From Cytobacillus sp. FSL H8-0458 (GTDB taxonomy: Bacteria; Bacillota; Bacilli; Bacillales; Cytobacillaceae), in NCBI RefSeq assembly GCF_038002165.1, contig NZ_JBBOBR010000001.1, positions 2,356,001 to 2,420,000 of the forward strand: DNA of 64,000 nucleotides. The letters run 5' to 3'. Positions 1 to 7,533 of the stretch are shown in pieces. Position numbers and translations under genes: made by a program. The notes under the pieces are model-generated. The model was not told the origin of the DNA, searched no databases, and saw only the letters and a list, made by a program, of their open reading frames with translations. How positions within the stretch are numbered: the first letter of the stretch is position 1; each line of letters opens with the position of its first letter.

Positions 1-888
1 GGAAGTTCTCATTTGTGATTCTTCAGTTAGACCAGCAATATGCGGAGTAATGACAGCATTCGGGCAAGCCAATAGTTTGTTCGATGGGAGGATTGGTTCT
101 GTCTCAAGCACATCCAGAAACGCTCCTGCAATCGAACCATTGGTCAAAGCAGCTGCAAGATCACGTTCATTTATAATACCGCCCCTGGATGTATTAATAA
201 TATAGGAAGAAACCTTCATTGTTTGAAGTTCTGACTCGGAGATTAAATACTTGGTTGAAGGTGTAAGCGGAACATGTAAGGAAATAAAATCAGATTCAGC
301 AAAGAGAGCTGCTAATGATTCTCTTATTTGAACCCCAGTTTCAAAAAGGATGTGATCATAATCCGCAATAAAGGGATCATAACCAATCACTTTCATCCCA
401 AAAGATATTGCTCTTTTGGCAACGCGATGGGAAATCTCACCTAATCCTATAAGGCCCAGTTTTTTACCATAAAGCTCCAATCCAGTGTATGTTTTTCTAT
501 CCCAATTGCCTTTCCTGACATCATAATCAGCAAGATGAAGAGGCCGGGAAGCACTTAGCATGGCCATCATCACATACTCGGCCACCGATGTAGCATTAGC
601 ATTCTTAGCATAAACAACTGGAATTCCCATTTTTTTTGCTGATTCTCTGTCTATATTATCAAGGCCGACTCCAAGCCTGCCTACAACCTTTAATTGTGTA
701 CCAGCTGCCAATAATTCCTGATCTGCATTTGTTTGATTTCTTACAATTAAAGCATCATAATTTCCGATTTTACTTAATAATTCTTCACGATTCCTCCATA
801 GATTCTCGTCATAATCAACTTCATAGCCATTATTTATTAACTCTTCAATTCCTTCTTTCCATATTAATTCAGTAATTAGGATTTTCAT
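1..888 (-). CDS. NAD-dependent 2-hydroxyacid dehydrogenase (C-terminus cut by window edge)
   Basis: The frame is open from an ATG at 886-888, behind the ribosome site GGAGTTTGAGAA, to base 1 with no stop, so the gene continues outside the window; 296 codons are visible. The translation has the D-isomer-specific 2-hydroxyacid dehydrogenase pattern: substrate-loop sequence RLGVGLDNID near residue 75, a Rossmann dinucleotide motif GLIGLGEIS near residue 150, and TPHIAGLTEES with the catalytic histidine close to the visible end. Family members reduce or oxidise 2-hydroxy acids with NAD(H). SerA (3-phosphoglycerate dehydrogenase) is the closest textbook type, but the substrate cannot be settled and no C-terminal ACT domain is visible in the part present. 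A 19-bp palindrome lies 26 bp upstream. It could also be a glyoxylate/hydroxypyruvate reductase. Confidence 0.85.
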   Translation of the reverse strand, partial: MKILITELIWKEGIEELINNGYEVDYDENLWRNREELLSKIGNYDALIVRNQTNADQELLAAGTQLKVVGRLGVGLDNIDRESAKKMGIPVVYAKNANATSVAEYVMMAMLSASRPLHLADYDVRKGNWDRKTYTGLELYGKKLGLIGLGEISHRVAKRAISFGMKVIGYDPFIADYDHILFETGVQIRESLAALFAESDFISLHVPLTPSTKYLISESELQTMKVSSYIINTSRGGIINERDLAAALTNGSIAGAFLDVLETEPILPSNKLLACPNAVITPHIAGLTEESQMRTS

Positions 889-913
889 TTCTCAAACTCC
901 TTCCAGAATAAAA

Positions 914-932
914 TGGTTAGGTGACCCAACCA
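914..932. promoter_or_regulatory. 19-bp palindromic putative operator upstream of the 2-hydroxyacid dehydrogenase
   Basis: The sequence TGGTTAGGTGACCCAACCA is an inverted repeat centred on G923 with eight of nine arm pairs matching. It sits 26-44 bases before the dehydrogenase start codon. The GGTnACC core resembles operators of GntR-family regulators, but no regulator gene is visible beside it. The function is inferred from position and symmetry only. Confidence 0.45.
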
Positions 933-995
933 GTTATAATTATTAAAACACCCTCAGAGAAACTGGTCAATGTTTTTTGAAAATTCTTTCTTTAA

Positions 996-1022
996 AATAA
1001 AAAACATCAGATTATCTGATGT
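996..1022 (-). terminator. Rho-independent terminator-like hairpin
   Basis: On the minus strand an 8-bp stem (1004-1011 with 1015-1022, arms ACATCAGA/TCTGATGT) with a 3-base loop is followed by a run of six T. It is downstream of the glutaredoxin terminator at 1174-1203 and upstream of the dehydrogenase promoter region, so it may be a second, backup terminator. Confidence 0.55.
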
Positions 1023-1067
1023 CAATTTTTGATATTAAAGAAAAACAGAATCACAGTTCAGATGTTA

Positions 1068-1156
1068 TTTGCAGGTTTAAGCTGTTTGTTTGCAAGTTCA
1101 TGCACTTTCTTTGCAAGATTCCCTATTTGTTTGCAAATACAGGTACTTTATTTGCA
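1068..1156. repeat. Five TTTGCA elements at a 20-21 bp period
   Basis: TTTGCA begins at 1068, 1089, 1110, 1130 and 1151, a spacing of 21, 21, 20 and 21 bp. The bases between are only partly conserved; TTTGCAAG occurs at 1089 and 1110. The array fills most of the gap between the terminators at 996-1022 and 1174-1203. The whole gene-free stretch 889-1210 therefore holds the operator-like palindrome, one hairpin, this array and a terminator, and no convincing ORF. Confidence 0.7.
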
Positions 1157-1173
1157 GAGTTCACAATTCCATT

Positions 1174-1203
1174 AAAAAGGCCTGCTCAATAACGAGCAGG
1201 CCC
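1174..1203 (-). terminator. Terminator of the glutaredoxin gene
   Basis: A perfect 9-bp GC-rich stem (1179-1187 with 1194-1202, GGCCTGCTC) and a 6-base loop are followed on the minus strand by five T. It starts eight bases after the glutaredoxin stop codon. Confidence 0.9.
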
Positions 1204-1210
1204 CTCTACA

Positions 1211-1444
1211 TTATTGCTTTACATTCGCCATAATCGTATTCGGATCAAAGCCAATGACCCATTTGCCATTCACATTAATTTGAGGAACTCCCATTTGGCC
1301 CGTGGTTTCAACCAGTTTTTGTGCCTCTCTCTGGTCATTCTGGACATTAACCTCTTTATACTCCAGCCCCTGCTGTTCAAGGAAGTTCTTCACCATAGTA
1401 CAGTACGGACAAGTATCGGTAGTATAAACTGTAATTTCATTCAC
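1211..1444 (-). CDS. Glutaredoxin family protein
   Basis: This 77-residue protein has the size and layout of a small glutaredoxin or NrdH-like thiol-disulfide oxidoreductase. The redox motif CPYC is at residues 13-16 (TCPYCTMVK), and the cis-proline loop MGVPQI is near residue 53, followed by GKWVIGFDP. Such proteins reduce protein disulfides in the cytoplasm, or supply electrons to ribonucleotide reductase. No nrd genes are adjacent here, although in B. subtilis nrdEF lies between hfq and spoVK. The start is an ATG with GGAGGA eleven bases upstream. The gene is monocistronic: the spoVK terminator precedes it and its own terminator follows it. The physiological partner is unknown. Confidence 0.9.
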   Translation of the reverse strand: MNEITVYTTDTCPYCTMVKNFLEQQGLEYKEVNVQNDQREAQKLVETTGQMGVPQINVNGKWVIGFDPNTIMANVKQ

Positions 1445-1462
1445 TTTACATTCCTCCTCCAG

Positions 1463-1494
1463 TAAAAAACAATGTCAATGTTCCTTGACACTGT
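1463..1494 (-). terminator. Terminator downstream of spoVK
   Basis: On the minus strand the stem CAGTGTCAA (1485-1493) pairs with TTGACATTG (1470-1478), with one G-U pair, and is followed by six T. It lies 22 bases after the spoVK stop codon and separates it from the glutaredoxin gene. Confidence 0.85.
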
Positions 1495-1515
1495 CTTTTT
1501 TATTACAATATCCCC

Positions 1516-2466
1516 TTAATCAGCTTCTTCAAACACCAAATCATTGCTCCTGATGGTCATCAGATCATGTTTGTCATAGCTGTTTTGCATTAACAGGCGC
1601 ATGGCCTGAGCTCTTATTGATTTTTCAAGGATGTTTCTGATGTAGCGCCCGTTTGAAAAGCTATTGGGGCTGAGATTGGTTTTTACGAAGTGCAAGTGCT
1701 CCCTCAGCTTCTTTTCGGATTCGTGACTTAAAGTATACTCCCTTTCCTTTAGCATCTTCTGCCCAATTTCCATCAGCTGCTCTATCGAGTAATCAGGGAA
1801 GTCAACAACAAGGGGAAAACGGGAATGAAGACCCGGATTCAGCGTCAGGAAATGATTCATTTCTCTAGAATAGCCTGCCAGAATCAGGATAAAGTCATGC
1901 TGCCGGTCTTCCATATGCTTGACGAGGGTGTCAATGGCTTCCTTGCCAAAGTCTTTTTCTCCGCCTCTTCCTAATGAGTACGCTTCGTCAATGAAGAGAA
2001 TCCCGCCTATCGCTTTTTTTACCAGATCCCTTGTCTTTTGGGCAGTATGGCCAATGTATTCACCAACAAGGTCGGCCCGCTCTGCTTCAATCAGATGCCC
2101 TTTTGACAGCACATTCATTTTTTGAAAAAGCTTTCCTATTAATCGGGCAACCGTTGTTTTACCTGTGCCGGGATTTCCTTTGAACATCATATGCAATGCT
2201 TGCTTTCCAGCTTTGAGACCGGCTTCTTCCCGCTTTTTATTCACATAAATCCAGGCATAAATCTCCTTGATCATTTTCTTCATTTCTTCCATTCCCACAA
2301 GAGCGCCAAGTTCTTCTTCAATTTCTTTGAGAGCTGTATGCTCAGCCGGAATGACTTTTGGAGCCGCTTGGGATTCGGGAAGCTCTTTTGGGTATGTTTT
2401 ACGCTTTTGTGAATTGAGCACGATGCTGATCTGTCCGTTATTTTTCAGACGAATCGGCTGGTCCAA
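1516..2466 (-). CDS. spoVK: Stage V sporulation protein K, AAA ATPase
   Basis: The 316-residue product matches SpoVK (about 322 residues in B. subtilis) almost throughout. It is a CbxX/CfxQ-type AAA+ ATPase with a Walker A motif GNPGTGKTT near residue 96, Walker B GGILFIDEA near residue 153, and a C-terminal arginine-rich lid helix (SIRAQAMRLL). SpoVK is required in the mother cell for late spore maturation; its client is not known. The start is a TTG at 2464-2466 preceded by GAGGTGATAG, which gives a ribosome site at good distance; an ATG start is not available. It lies downstream of hfq, as in B. subtilis, without the nrd genes between. Its promoter should be sporulation-specific, but I could not identify one convincingly. 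Confidence 0.95.
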   Translation of the reverse strand: MDQPIRLKNNGQISIVLNSQKRKTYPKELPESQAAPKVIPAEHTALKEIEEELGALVGMEEMKKMIKEIYAWIYVNKKREEAGLKAGKQALHMMFKGNPGTGKTTVARLIGKLFQKMNVLSKGHLIEAERADLVGEYIGHTAQKTRDLVKKAIGGILFIDEAYSLGRGGEKDFGKEAIDTLVKHMEDRQHDFILILAGYSREMNHFLTLNPGLHSRFPLVVDFPDYSIEQLMEIGQKMLKEREYTLSHESEKKLREHLHFVKTNLSPNSFSNGRYIRNILEKSIRAQAMRLLMQNSYDKHDLMTIRSNDLVFEEAD

Positions 2467-2831
2467 AAGCTATCACCTCACATTCTTAGCACAGTATACG
2501 CATAGAAGTAATCGTTGTGACAAAAGCCTATATGCATCCGCGAGATTACGGTTATTAGGCTAAAATACGACATGTTCCCGTCCATTTCGGCAATCAATGA
2601 TGCAAAAGTGTCGGTTCATGCGGTTTCCCGAGAAATAAGGTGAAACTTCCATCAGCTATGGCTATACTCCGTTTCAGCACGACACAGAGTAATTAAGCCG
2701 CTCATAATGGACAAGGGAAAGGAGCCCGCAGTCAGCTTCCCCTCATAGAAACAATAAATTCCCATACCTATATGTATTCAGATAGCGTCCATTTCATTAA
2801 ATGTTTTTGCCTTTCTTATCGCTCTGGCATA
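2467..2831. other. Gene-free stretch between spoVK and the hfq terminator
   Basis: About 365 bases without a credible ORF or SD-ATG pair. A 22-base segment at 2634-2655 differs at only two positions from 27251-27272, the left end of the structured intergenic element upstream of pgsA, so it may be a decayed partial copy. The spoVK promoter must lie in the lower-numbered part, but no clean sigma-E or sigma-K site was recognised. Confidence 0.5.
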
Positions 2832-2868
2832 AGAAAATAGCCCGCTTTATTCAAAGCGGGCTATTCTT
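2832..2868 (-). terminator. Terminator of the miaA-hfq operon
   Basis: A perfect 13-bp stem (2836-2848 with 2853-2865, core AGCCCGCTTT) with a 4-base loop, followed on the minus strand by TTCTTA. It lies just past the hfq stop codon. Confidence 0.85.
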
Positions 2869-2885
2869 CCTTACTGTGTTATATT

Positions 2886-3119
2886 CTATTGCTGGTTTTC
2901 TAAATCCAACTGAACATTGCGCTGGGGGACGAATGTTGAAATCGCATGCTTGTAAACAAGCTGCTGCTTTCCTTCTGATTCAAATAGTACAGTAAAATTA
3001 TCAAAGCCTTTAATACAGCCTCTAATTTGGAATCCGTTTAATAAGAACACGGTACAATTCGTATTATCCTTGCGTAGCTGGTTGAGTACCTGATCTTGAA
3101 TATTGATTGCTGATTTCAT
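2886..3119 (-). CDS. hfq: RNA chaperone Hfq
   Basis: The 77-residue protein is a typical Firmicute Hfq. The Sm1 region contains [22 protein letters not shown], with the usual Q-rich N-terminal helix DQVLNQLRK before it, and the Sm2 motif YKHAIST is near residue 57. Hfq forms a hexameric ring that binds A/U-rich RNA; in Bacillus its influence on sRNA regulation is weaker than in enterobacteria. The ATG is preceded by GGAGGATTATT. It follows miaA by 27 bases, so the two are probably cotranscribed, the arrangement found in many bacteria. Confidence 0.97.
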   Translation of the reverse strand: MKSAINIQDQVLNQLRKDNTNCTVFLLNGFQIRGCIKGFDNFTVLFESEGKQQLVYKHAISTFVPQRNVQLDLENQQ

Positions 3120-3146
3120 AATAATCCTCCTCTTTTATCTCTATCA

Positions 3147-4109
3147 TTATGTATTCGATTTTATTTTCAGCTTTCCTTCAATATGAGCAGAAATTTCAGC
3201 GAATTTTTTTTCAAACTCATGAGGATCGACTGAATCGGACATATCAAACCATTCCACATTCATCTTGTTTCGAAACCATGTCAGCTGCCTTTTTGCATAT
3301 CTTCTTGAATTTTGCTTCAGATTTTCTACAGCATCCTCGAATGAAACACGCCCATTAAAGTAATCATACAGCTCTTTATACCCGATGGCCTGAATAGACT
3401 GGCAATCCATTAATCCATTATCAAAAAGGGATCTAACCTCTTCCAGCAAGCCCTCCTGCATCATGATATCGACTCTCTGATTTATGCGGTCATATAAGGT
3501 TTCCCGATCCATAGTTAAGCCAATCAGTGCCATATCATATAGAAGTTCCGGGTTTTGTTTTTCCTGATACTGGGACATCGTTTTACCTGTACAATGGTAA
3601 ATTTCCAACGCCCTGATTACTCTTCGAATGTTATTGGGATGTATTTTTTCTGCGCTTTCAGGGTCTATCTCCAAAAGCTCCTCATAAATAACATTGTTCC
3701 CTTCCCTTTCGGCGCGTTCCTCCAAGATTTTTCTGAATTCCTCATCTGAAGGCGCATCTGAAAATTGGTAATCATAAATAACAGATTGAATATACAATCC
3801 CGTACCACCAACAATTATTGGAAGTTTGCCTCTAGAAGTGATCTCTGTGATTTTGCTTCGGACCAGTTCCTGAAATTCAGCTGCTGAAAAGGACTCTTCG
3901 GGATTTTTGATGTCAATTAGATGATGCGGAATCCCTTCCATTTCTTCTTCTTTAATTTTTGCCGTGCCAATATCCATTCTTTTATAAATTTGCATGGAAT
4001 CTCCGCTGATGATTTCGGCATTAAATCTTTTTGCCAGAAGAATGCTTAATTTTGTTTTCCCAACAGCTGTAGGGCCAATCAGCACTGCAAGCTTTTCTTT
4101 TTCACTCAT
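3147..4109 (-). CDS. miaA: tRNA dimethylallyltransferase
   Basis: MiaA transfers a dimethylallyl group to N6 of A37 in tRNAs that read codons starting with U. The 320-residue length is normal for the family. The P-loop GPTAVGKTKLS is near residue 12, DSMQIYKRMDIGTAK near residue 37 forms the substrate-binding segment, and VGGTGLYIQS near residue 101 is another family signature. The product i6A37 is the substrate of MiaB, encoded at 14785-16335. The ATG at 4107-4109 lacks a strong ribosome site, but homologues start at the same place. Divergent from mreBH. Confidence 0.96.
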   Translation of the reverse strand: MSEKEKLAVLIGPTAVGKTKLSILLAKRFNAEIISGDSMQIYKRMDIGTAKIKEEEMEGIPHHLIDIKNPEESFSAAEFQELVRSKITEITSRGKLPIIVGGTGLYIQSVIYDYQFSDAPSDEEFRKILEERAEREGNNVIYEELLEIDPESAEKIHPNNIRRVIRALEIYHCTGKTMSQYQEKQNPELLYDMALIGLTMDRETLYDRINQRVDIMMQEGLLEEVRSLFDNGLMDCQSIQAIGYKELYDYFNGRVSFEDAVENLKQNSRRYAKRQLTWFRNKMNVEWFDMSDSVDPHEFEKKFAEISAHIEGKLKIKSNT

Positions 4110-4241
4110 CTGTTCACTGCCTTTACTGCCATTCTAATTTTATCCTACCATAGGACAGGAAAATTTTTCAGGTATCATCTTACCATTCTTTTCATAAAAA
4201 CAGAACATTTATGCATTATGAACCACTTTCAGGTTTCTTAT

Positions 4242-4271
4242 TCGACAAGTTTCCTAAAATTTTCTTATAAA
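4242..4271 (+). promoter_or_regulatory. Candidate sigma-A promoter for mreBH
   Basis: TCGACA (4242-4247) and TATAAA (4266-4271) are separated by 18 bp, about 110 bases before the mreBH start. B. subtilis mreBH is additionally controlled by sigma-I; no clear sigma-I promoter was seen here. Confidence 0.35.
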
Positions 4272-4341
4272 ATTACATTTTATTAACGATTCTATAACAA
4301 TCAAAGGTTAACCCACAAAATCGTGTTAATTTATTAGAAGG

Positions 4342-4360
4342 TTATATTGTGACAATATAA
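4342..4360. promoter_or_regulatory. Perfect 19-bp palindrome just upstream of the mreBH ribosome site
   Basis: TTATATTGT-G-ACAATATAA is a perfect inverted repeat with nine-base arms around G4351. It ends 10 bases before the AGGTGA ribosome site of mreBH. By position it could be a repressor operator or an mRNA hairpin; the factor is unknown. Confidence 0.55.
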
Positions 4361-4383
4361 ATTTGAAAATAGGTGAAGAATTC

Positions 4384-5391
4384 ATGTTAAATACATCTGA
4401 AATTGGAATAGACTTAGGAACTGCTAATATTCTTGTATACAGCAAAACAAAAGGCATTATTCTCAATGAACCTTCAGTAGTAGCAATTGATACAGAAACG
4501 AAAAAAGTGTTAGCTGTTGGTAAAGAAGCAAAGGAAATGATCGGGAAAACACCAGGCCGCATCGTTGCCATCCGTCCTCTAAAAGACGGGGTAATTGCAG
4601 ACTATGACACAACAACCGAAATGCTTCGCCAGGTTATGCGAAAGGCTTCTAAAAAAGTCGGATTCGCCATCAGAAAGCCGAATGTCGTTGTATGTACCCC
4701 TTCTGGTTCAACAAGTGTTGAAAGAAGAGCCATCCATGATGCTGTCCGCAATGCGGGAGCGAAGAAGGTACATCTGATCGAAGAACCTGTTGCAGCAGCA
4801 ATTGGTTCAGGTATGCCTGTCGATGAGCCTGTTGCTAACGTAGTCGTTGACATTGGCGGCGGTTCAACAGAAGTGGCTATCATCTCTTTCGGAGGTGTTG
4901 TAGCCTGCAATTCGATCCGCATTGGCGGGGACAGACTTGACGATGATATCATTCAATATGTGCGTAAAGAATACAACGTCCTGATTGGAGAAAGAACAGC
5001 CGAGCAAATTAAAATGGAAATTGCCTACGCGCTGATTGACCATGAAGAACTGACAATGGAAGTGCGCGGCCGCGACCTTGTTACCGGCCTGCCTAAAACT
5101 ATTACATTGTCTTCCTATGAAATCCGCGATGCAATCAAAGAATCATTGCTTCATATTCTTGAAGCAATCCGTGCAACCTTAGAGGACAGCCCGGCTGAAC
5201 TTAGCGGAGACATTGTAGACCGCGGTGTGATCCTTTCCGGCGGTGGTGCCCTTTTAAACGGCATGCAGGAATGGCTTTCTCAGGAGATTGTTGTGCCAGT
5301 TCACCTTGCCCCTAGCCCGCTTGAATCTGTGGCAGTCGGAACAGGAAAAGCGCTGCAATTTATTGATAAGCTGCATACAGCGGTAAGATAA
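4384..5391 (+). CDS. mreBH: Rod shape-determining actin homologue MreBH
   Basis: The 335-residue product has the bacterial actin fold: phosphate-1 loop [14 protein letters not shown] at the N-terminus, phosphate-2 loop [13 protein letters not shown] near residue 158, and an adenosine motif [10 protein letters not shown] near residue 282. Detailed similarity and a length identical to B. subtilis MreBH separate it from MreB and Mbl. MreBH filaments guide cell-wall synthesis and the LytE autolysin along the lateral wall. The ATG at 4384 is preferred over an upstream in-frame TTG at 4363 because AGGTGA lies eight bases before it. It is one of few plus-strand genes here, divergent from miaA and convergent with mutL. 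Confidence 0.94.
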   Translation: MLNTSEIGIDLGTANILVYSKTKGIILNEPSVVAIDTETKKVLAVGKEAKEMIGKTPGRIVAIRPLKDGVIADYDTTTEMLRQVMRKASKKVGFAIRKPNVVVCTPSGSTSVERRAIHDAVRNAGAKKVHLIEEPVAAAIGSGMPVDEPVANVVVDIGGGSTEVAIISFGGVVACNSIRIGGDRLDDDIIQYVRKEYNVLIGERTAEQIKMEIAYALIDHEELTMEVRGRDLVTGLPKTITLSSYEIRDAIKESLLHILEAIRATLEDSPAELSGDIVDRGVILSGGGALLNGMQEWLSQEIVVPVHLAPSPLESVAVGTGKALQFIDKLHTAVR

Positions 5392-5401
5392 CCTATAAGA
5401 A

Positions 5402-5433
5402 GAGCATTCATTTTGCGGAATGGATGCTTTTTT
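5402..5433 (+). terminator. Terminator of mreBH
   Basis: The stem GCATTCATT (5404-5412) pairs with AATGGATGC (5419-5427), including one G-U pair, and is followed by six T. It starts 13 bases after the stop codon. Confidence 0.85.
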
Positions 5434-5550
5434 GTTTTGTATAATGATGATTTGAACGACTTATGGTTTCTTATGAGCGAAAAACAATTTTATGGGCAAA
5501 ACGTCTTTTAGTTCAGTTTAGTTAACATAACATAATTATCGTCTATAATT

Positions 5551-5580
5551 AAAAAACGCCGAACCAATCTGGTTCAGCGT
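5551..5580 (-). terminator. Terminator of the mutS-mutL operon
   Basis: An 11-bp stem (5556-5566 with 5570-5580) with a 3-base loop, followed on the minus strand by six T. It begins nine bases downstream of the mutL stop codon. Confidence 0.88.
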
Positions 5581-5589
5581 CATTTCTTT

Positions 5590-7515
5590 CTACATTACCC
5601 TCTTAAACATTTTCTCCATCTCATAAGTGGAGTAATGAATAATGATAGGCCGTCCATGCGGGCATGTGAATGGATCGGATGACCTCCGCAATTCATCAAG
5701 GAGCGCCTGAATTTCATCAATGCGCAGGTGCTGATTCGCTTTAATAGATGCTTTACAGCTCATCATGATGGCTGCTTCCTCGCGCAGTTTTTTTATATCG
5801 ACTCTCTTCATCGCTAAGAGCTGTTCAATCATATCTTCAATGATTTCCTGTTCCTCGCCTTTTGGAAGCCATTGAGGATGGGAACGGACGATAAAGCTGT
5901 TATGTCCGAACGACTCCAGAAATACCCCCACTTTTTCAAGCTCAGCTTTGTATTCATCGATTTTGATATAATCATCTGTTGAGTATTCAAAGGTAAGCGG
6001 AATGAGCATCTCCTGCAATTCGCTTTCAACCTGGCCCACTTTCTCCCTGAAATACTCGTACTTAATACGCTCCTGTGCGGCATGCTGATCAATGATATAA
6101 AGGCCTCGGTCATTCTGGGCAAAAATATACGTCCCATGCATTTGCCCGATCGGATAAAGCGGGGGTACACGCGATGGCTCCTCTACTGTGGCAGTCTCAG
6201 CGAAAAATTGTTTCAGTCCTGCAGCTCTCGGCTCTTCGGACTGGAATATGTGCGGATCCGCTTGAGGCAATTCTTCTGATGAAGGGCTAAAGTCCATGGA
6301 AGGTGCATCCTGCAAGTCAGGAGCTTTCGCTGCTTGCAGCTCGGCAGGAGGACTTTGCGAGCTATGAAGAACTGCTCCGTCCGGATACTGCCGAAGAACA
6401 GCCTCTTCCCTCGTTTCACGCACAAAAGAAGGCACCTGCTCGCGTTGCTCCGGCAAATGATCCAGCTCAAGAGCTGTCTGTTCCGATTTAGGCTTCAGGC
6501 TTTTCGGCTGTGTAAACCCGGAAGGAATCAGTTCCTCTTTTTTAAATGCTGCTTTTAATGCTCCAGATACCAGATCATTTAATTCATGCTCCTTGCTTAA
6601 GCGCACCTCCATTTTCGACGGATGGACGTTCACATCGACAAGAAGCGGGTCCATCTCAATATTAAGGAGCACAATCGGGTAGCGGCCGATTGGCAGCAGT
6701 GTATGATACCCCTCCTGAATGGCTTTGGCTAATGAGTAATTCTTGATGAAGCGGCCGTTGATCATAGTAGAAATGTAGTTCCTTGATGCCCTTGTAATCT
6801 CCGGCAATGCTGCATAGCCGCTGATTTTAAAATCGAGTGAGCTCGCTTCAATCTGAACCATCTTTTTCACGATATTTAGCCCATAAATAGCTGCAAGCAC
6901 CTGCCGGACATCCCCGTTTCCGTTCGTCTGCAGGAGCTTCCGCTCATTATGAATCAGGCGGATGGCGACCTCCGGATGGGCAAGTGCCAGCCTATTAACC
7001 ACATCTGTTATATTGCCAAGCTCTGTGTGGATCGTTTTCATATACTTGAGCCGTGCCGGGGTGTTGAAAAATAAATCCGTTACAGTGAGGTCAGTCCCTT
7101 TCCTGCCGGGTGCCTTTTCCATCACGTCCACTTTTCCGCCTTCGATGACAACCCGCGTGCCCGCATCGCCTGTTGAAGTCTTCATCTCAATTCTGGAAAC
7201 CGATGCAATACTGGGCAATGCCTCGCCGCGGAATCCGAGCGTGCGGATGCGGAAAAGGTCATTTTCGTCTTTTATTTTACTGGTAGCATGGCGATGAAAG
7301 GCATTCAGGACATCATCTTCCTCAATGCCATCGCCATTATCAATGATGCGAATTTTAGCCAGGCCGGCCTCTTCCACTTCAATTTCAATAATCGTGCTTC
7401 CGGCATCAATCGAGTTCTCCATCAATTCCTTTACTACTGATGCAGGCCGCTCCACCACTTCGCCGGCAGCAATCTTATTTGAAAGCGAATCATCCAGCTG
7501 AATGATTTTCCCCAT
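5590..7515 (-). CDS. mutL: DNA mismatch repair endonuclease MutL
   Basis: MutL links MutS mismatch recognition to strand incision. The N-terminal GHKL ATPase has [20 protein letters not shown] and [12 protein letters not shown] in order within the first 105 residues. A variable linker at about 340-440 is followed by the C-terminal dimerisation and endonuclease domain with [12 protein letters not shown] (near residue 476), [10 protein letters not shown] and CPHGRPI near the end. These zinc-binding motifs are those of MutL proteins that nick DNA themselves, as expected for an organism lacking MutH. At 641 residues it is of usual length. It starts 18 bases after the mutS stop codon, forming an operon. 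Confidence 0.97.
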   Translation of the reverse strand: MGKIIQLDDSLSNKIAAGEVVERPASVVKELMENSIDAGSTIIEIEVEEAGLAKIRIIDNGDGIEEDDVLNAFHRHATSKIKDENDLFRIRTLGFRGEALPSIASVSRIEMKTSTGDAGTRVVIEGGKVDVMEKAPGRKGTDLTVTDLFFNTPARLKYMKTIHTELGNITDVVNRLALAHPEVAIRLIHNERKLLQTNGNGDVRQVLAAIYGLNIVKKMVQIEASSLDFKISGYAALPEITRASRNYISTMINGRFIKNYSLAKAIQEGYHTLLPIGRYPIVLLNIEMDPLLVDVNVHPSKMEVRLSKEHELNDLVSGALKAAFKKEELIPSGFTQPKSLKPKSEQTALELDHLPEQREQVPSFVRETREEAVLRQYPDGAVLHSSQSPPAELQAAKAPDLQDAPSMDFSPSSEELPQADPHIFQSEEPRAAGLKQFFAETATVEEPSRVPPLYPIGQMHGTYIFAQNDRGLYIIDQHAAQERIKYEYFREKVGQVESELQEMLIPLTFEYSTDDYIKIDEYKAELEKVGVFLESFGHNSFIVRSHPQWLPKGEEQEIIEDMIEQLLAMKRVDIKKLREEAAIMMSCKASIKANQHLRIDEIQALLDELRRSSDPFTCPHGRPIIIHYSTYEMEKMFKRVM

Positions 7516-7533
7516 CTCGTCGCCCCCTGTTTA

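Noticed and set aside
1-888. Assignment of the first gene as serA (3-phosphoglycerate dehydrogenase)
   Set aside because: The visible part fits the broader 2-hydroxyacid dehydrogenase family equally well, and the C-terminal region that would decide is outside the window.
4301-4341. Sigma-I promoter of mreBH
   Set aside because: A stretch with AACCCAC and CGTG lies upstream, but it does not match the sigma-I -35 and -10 consensus well enough to call.
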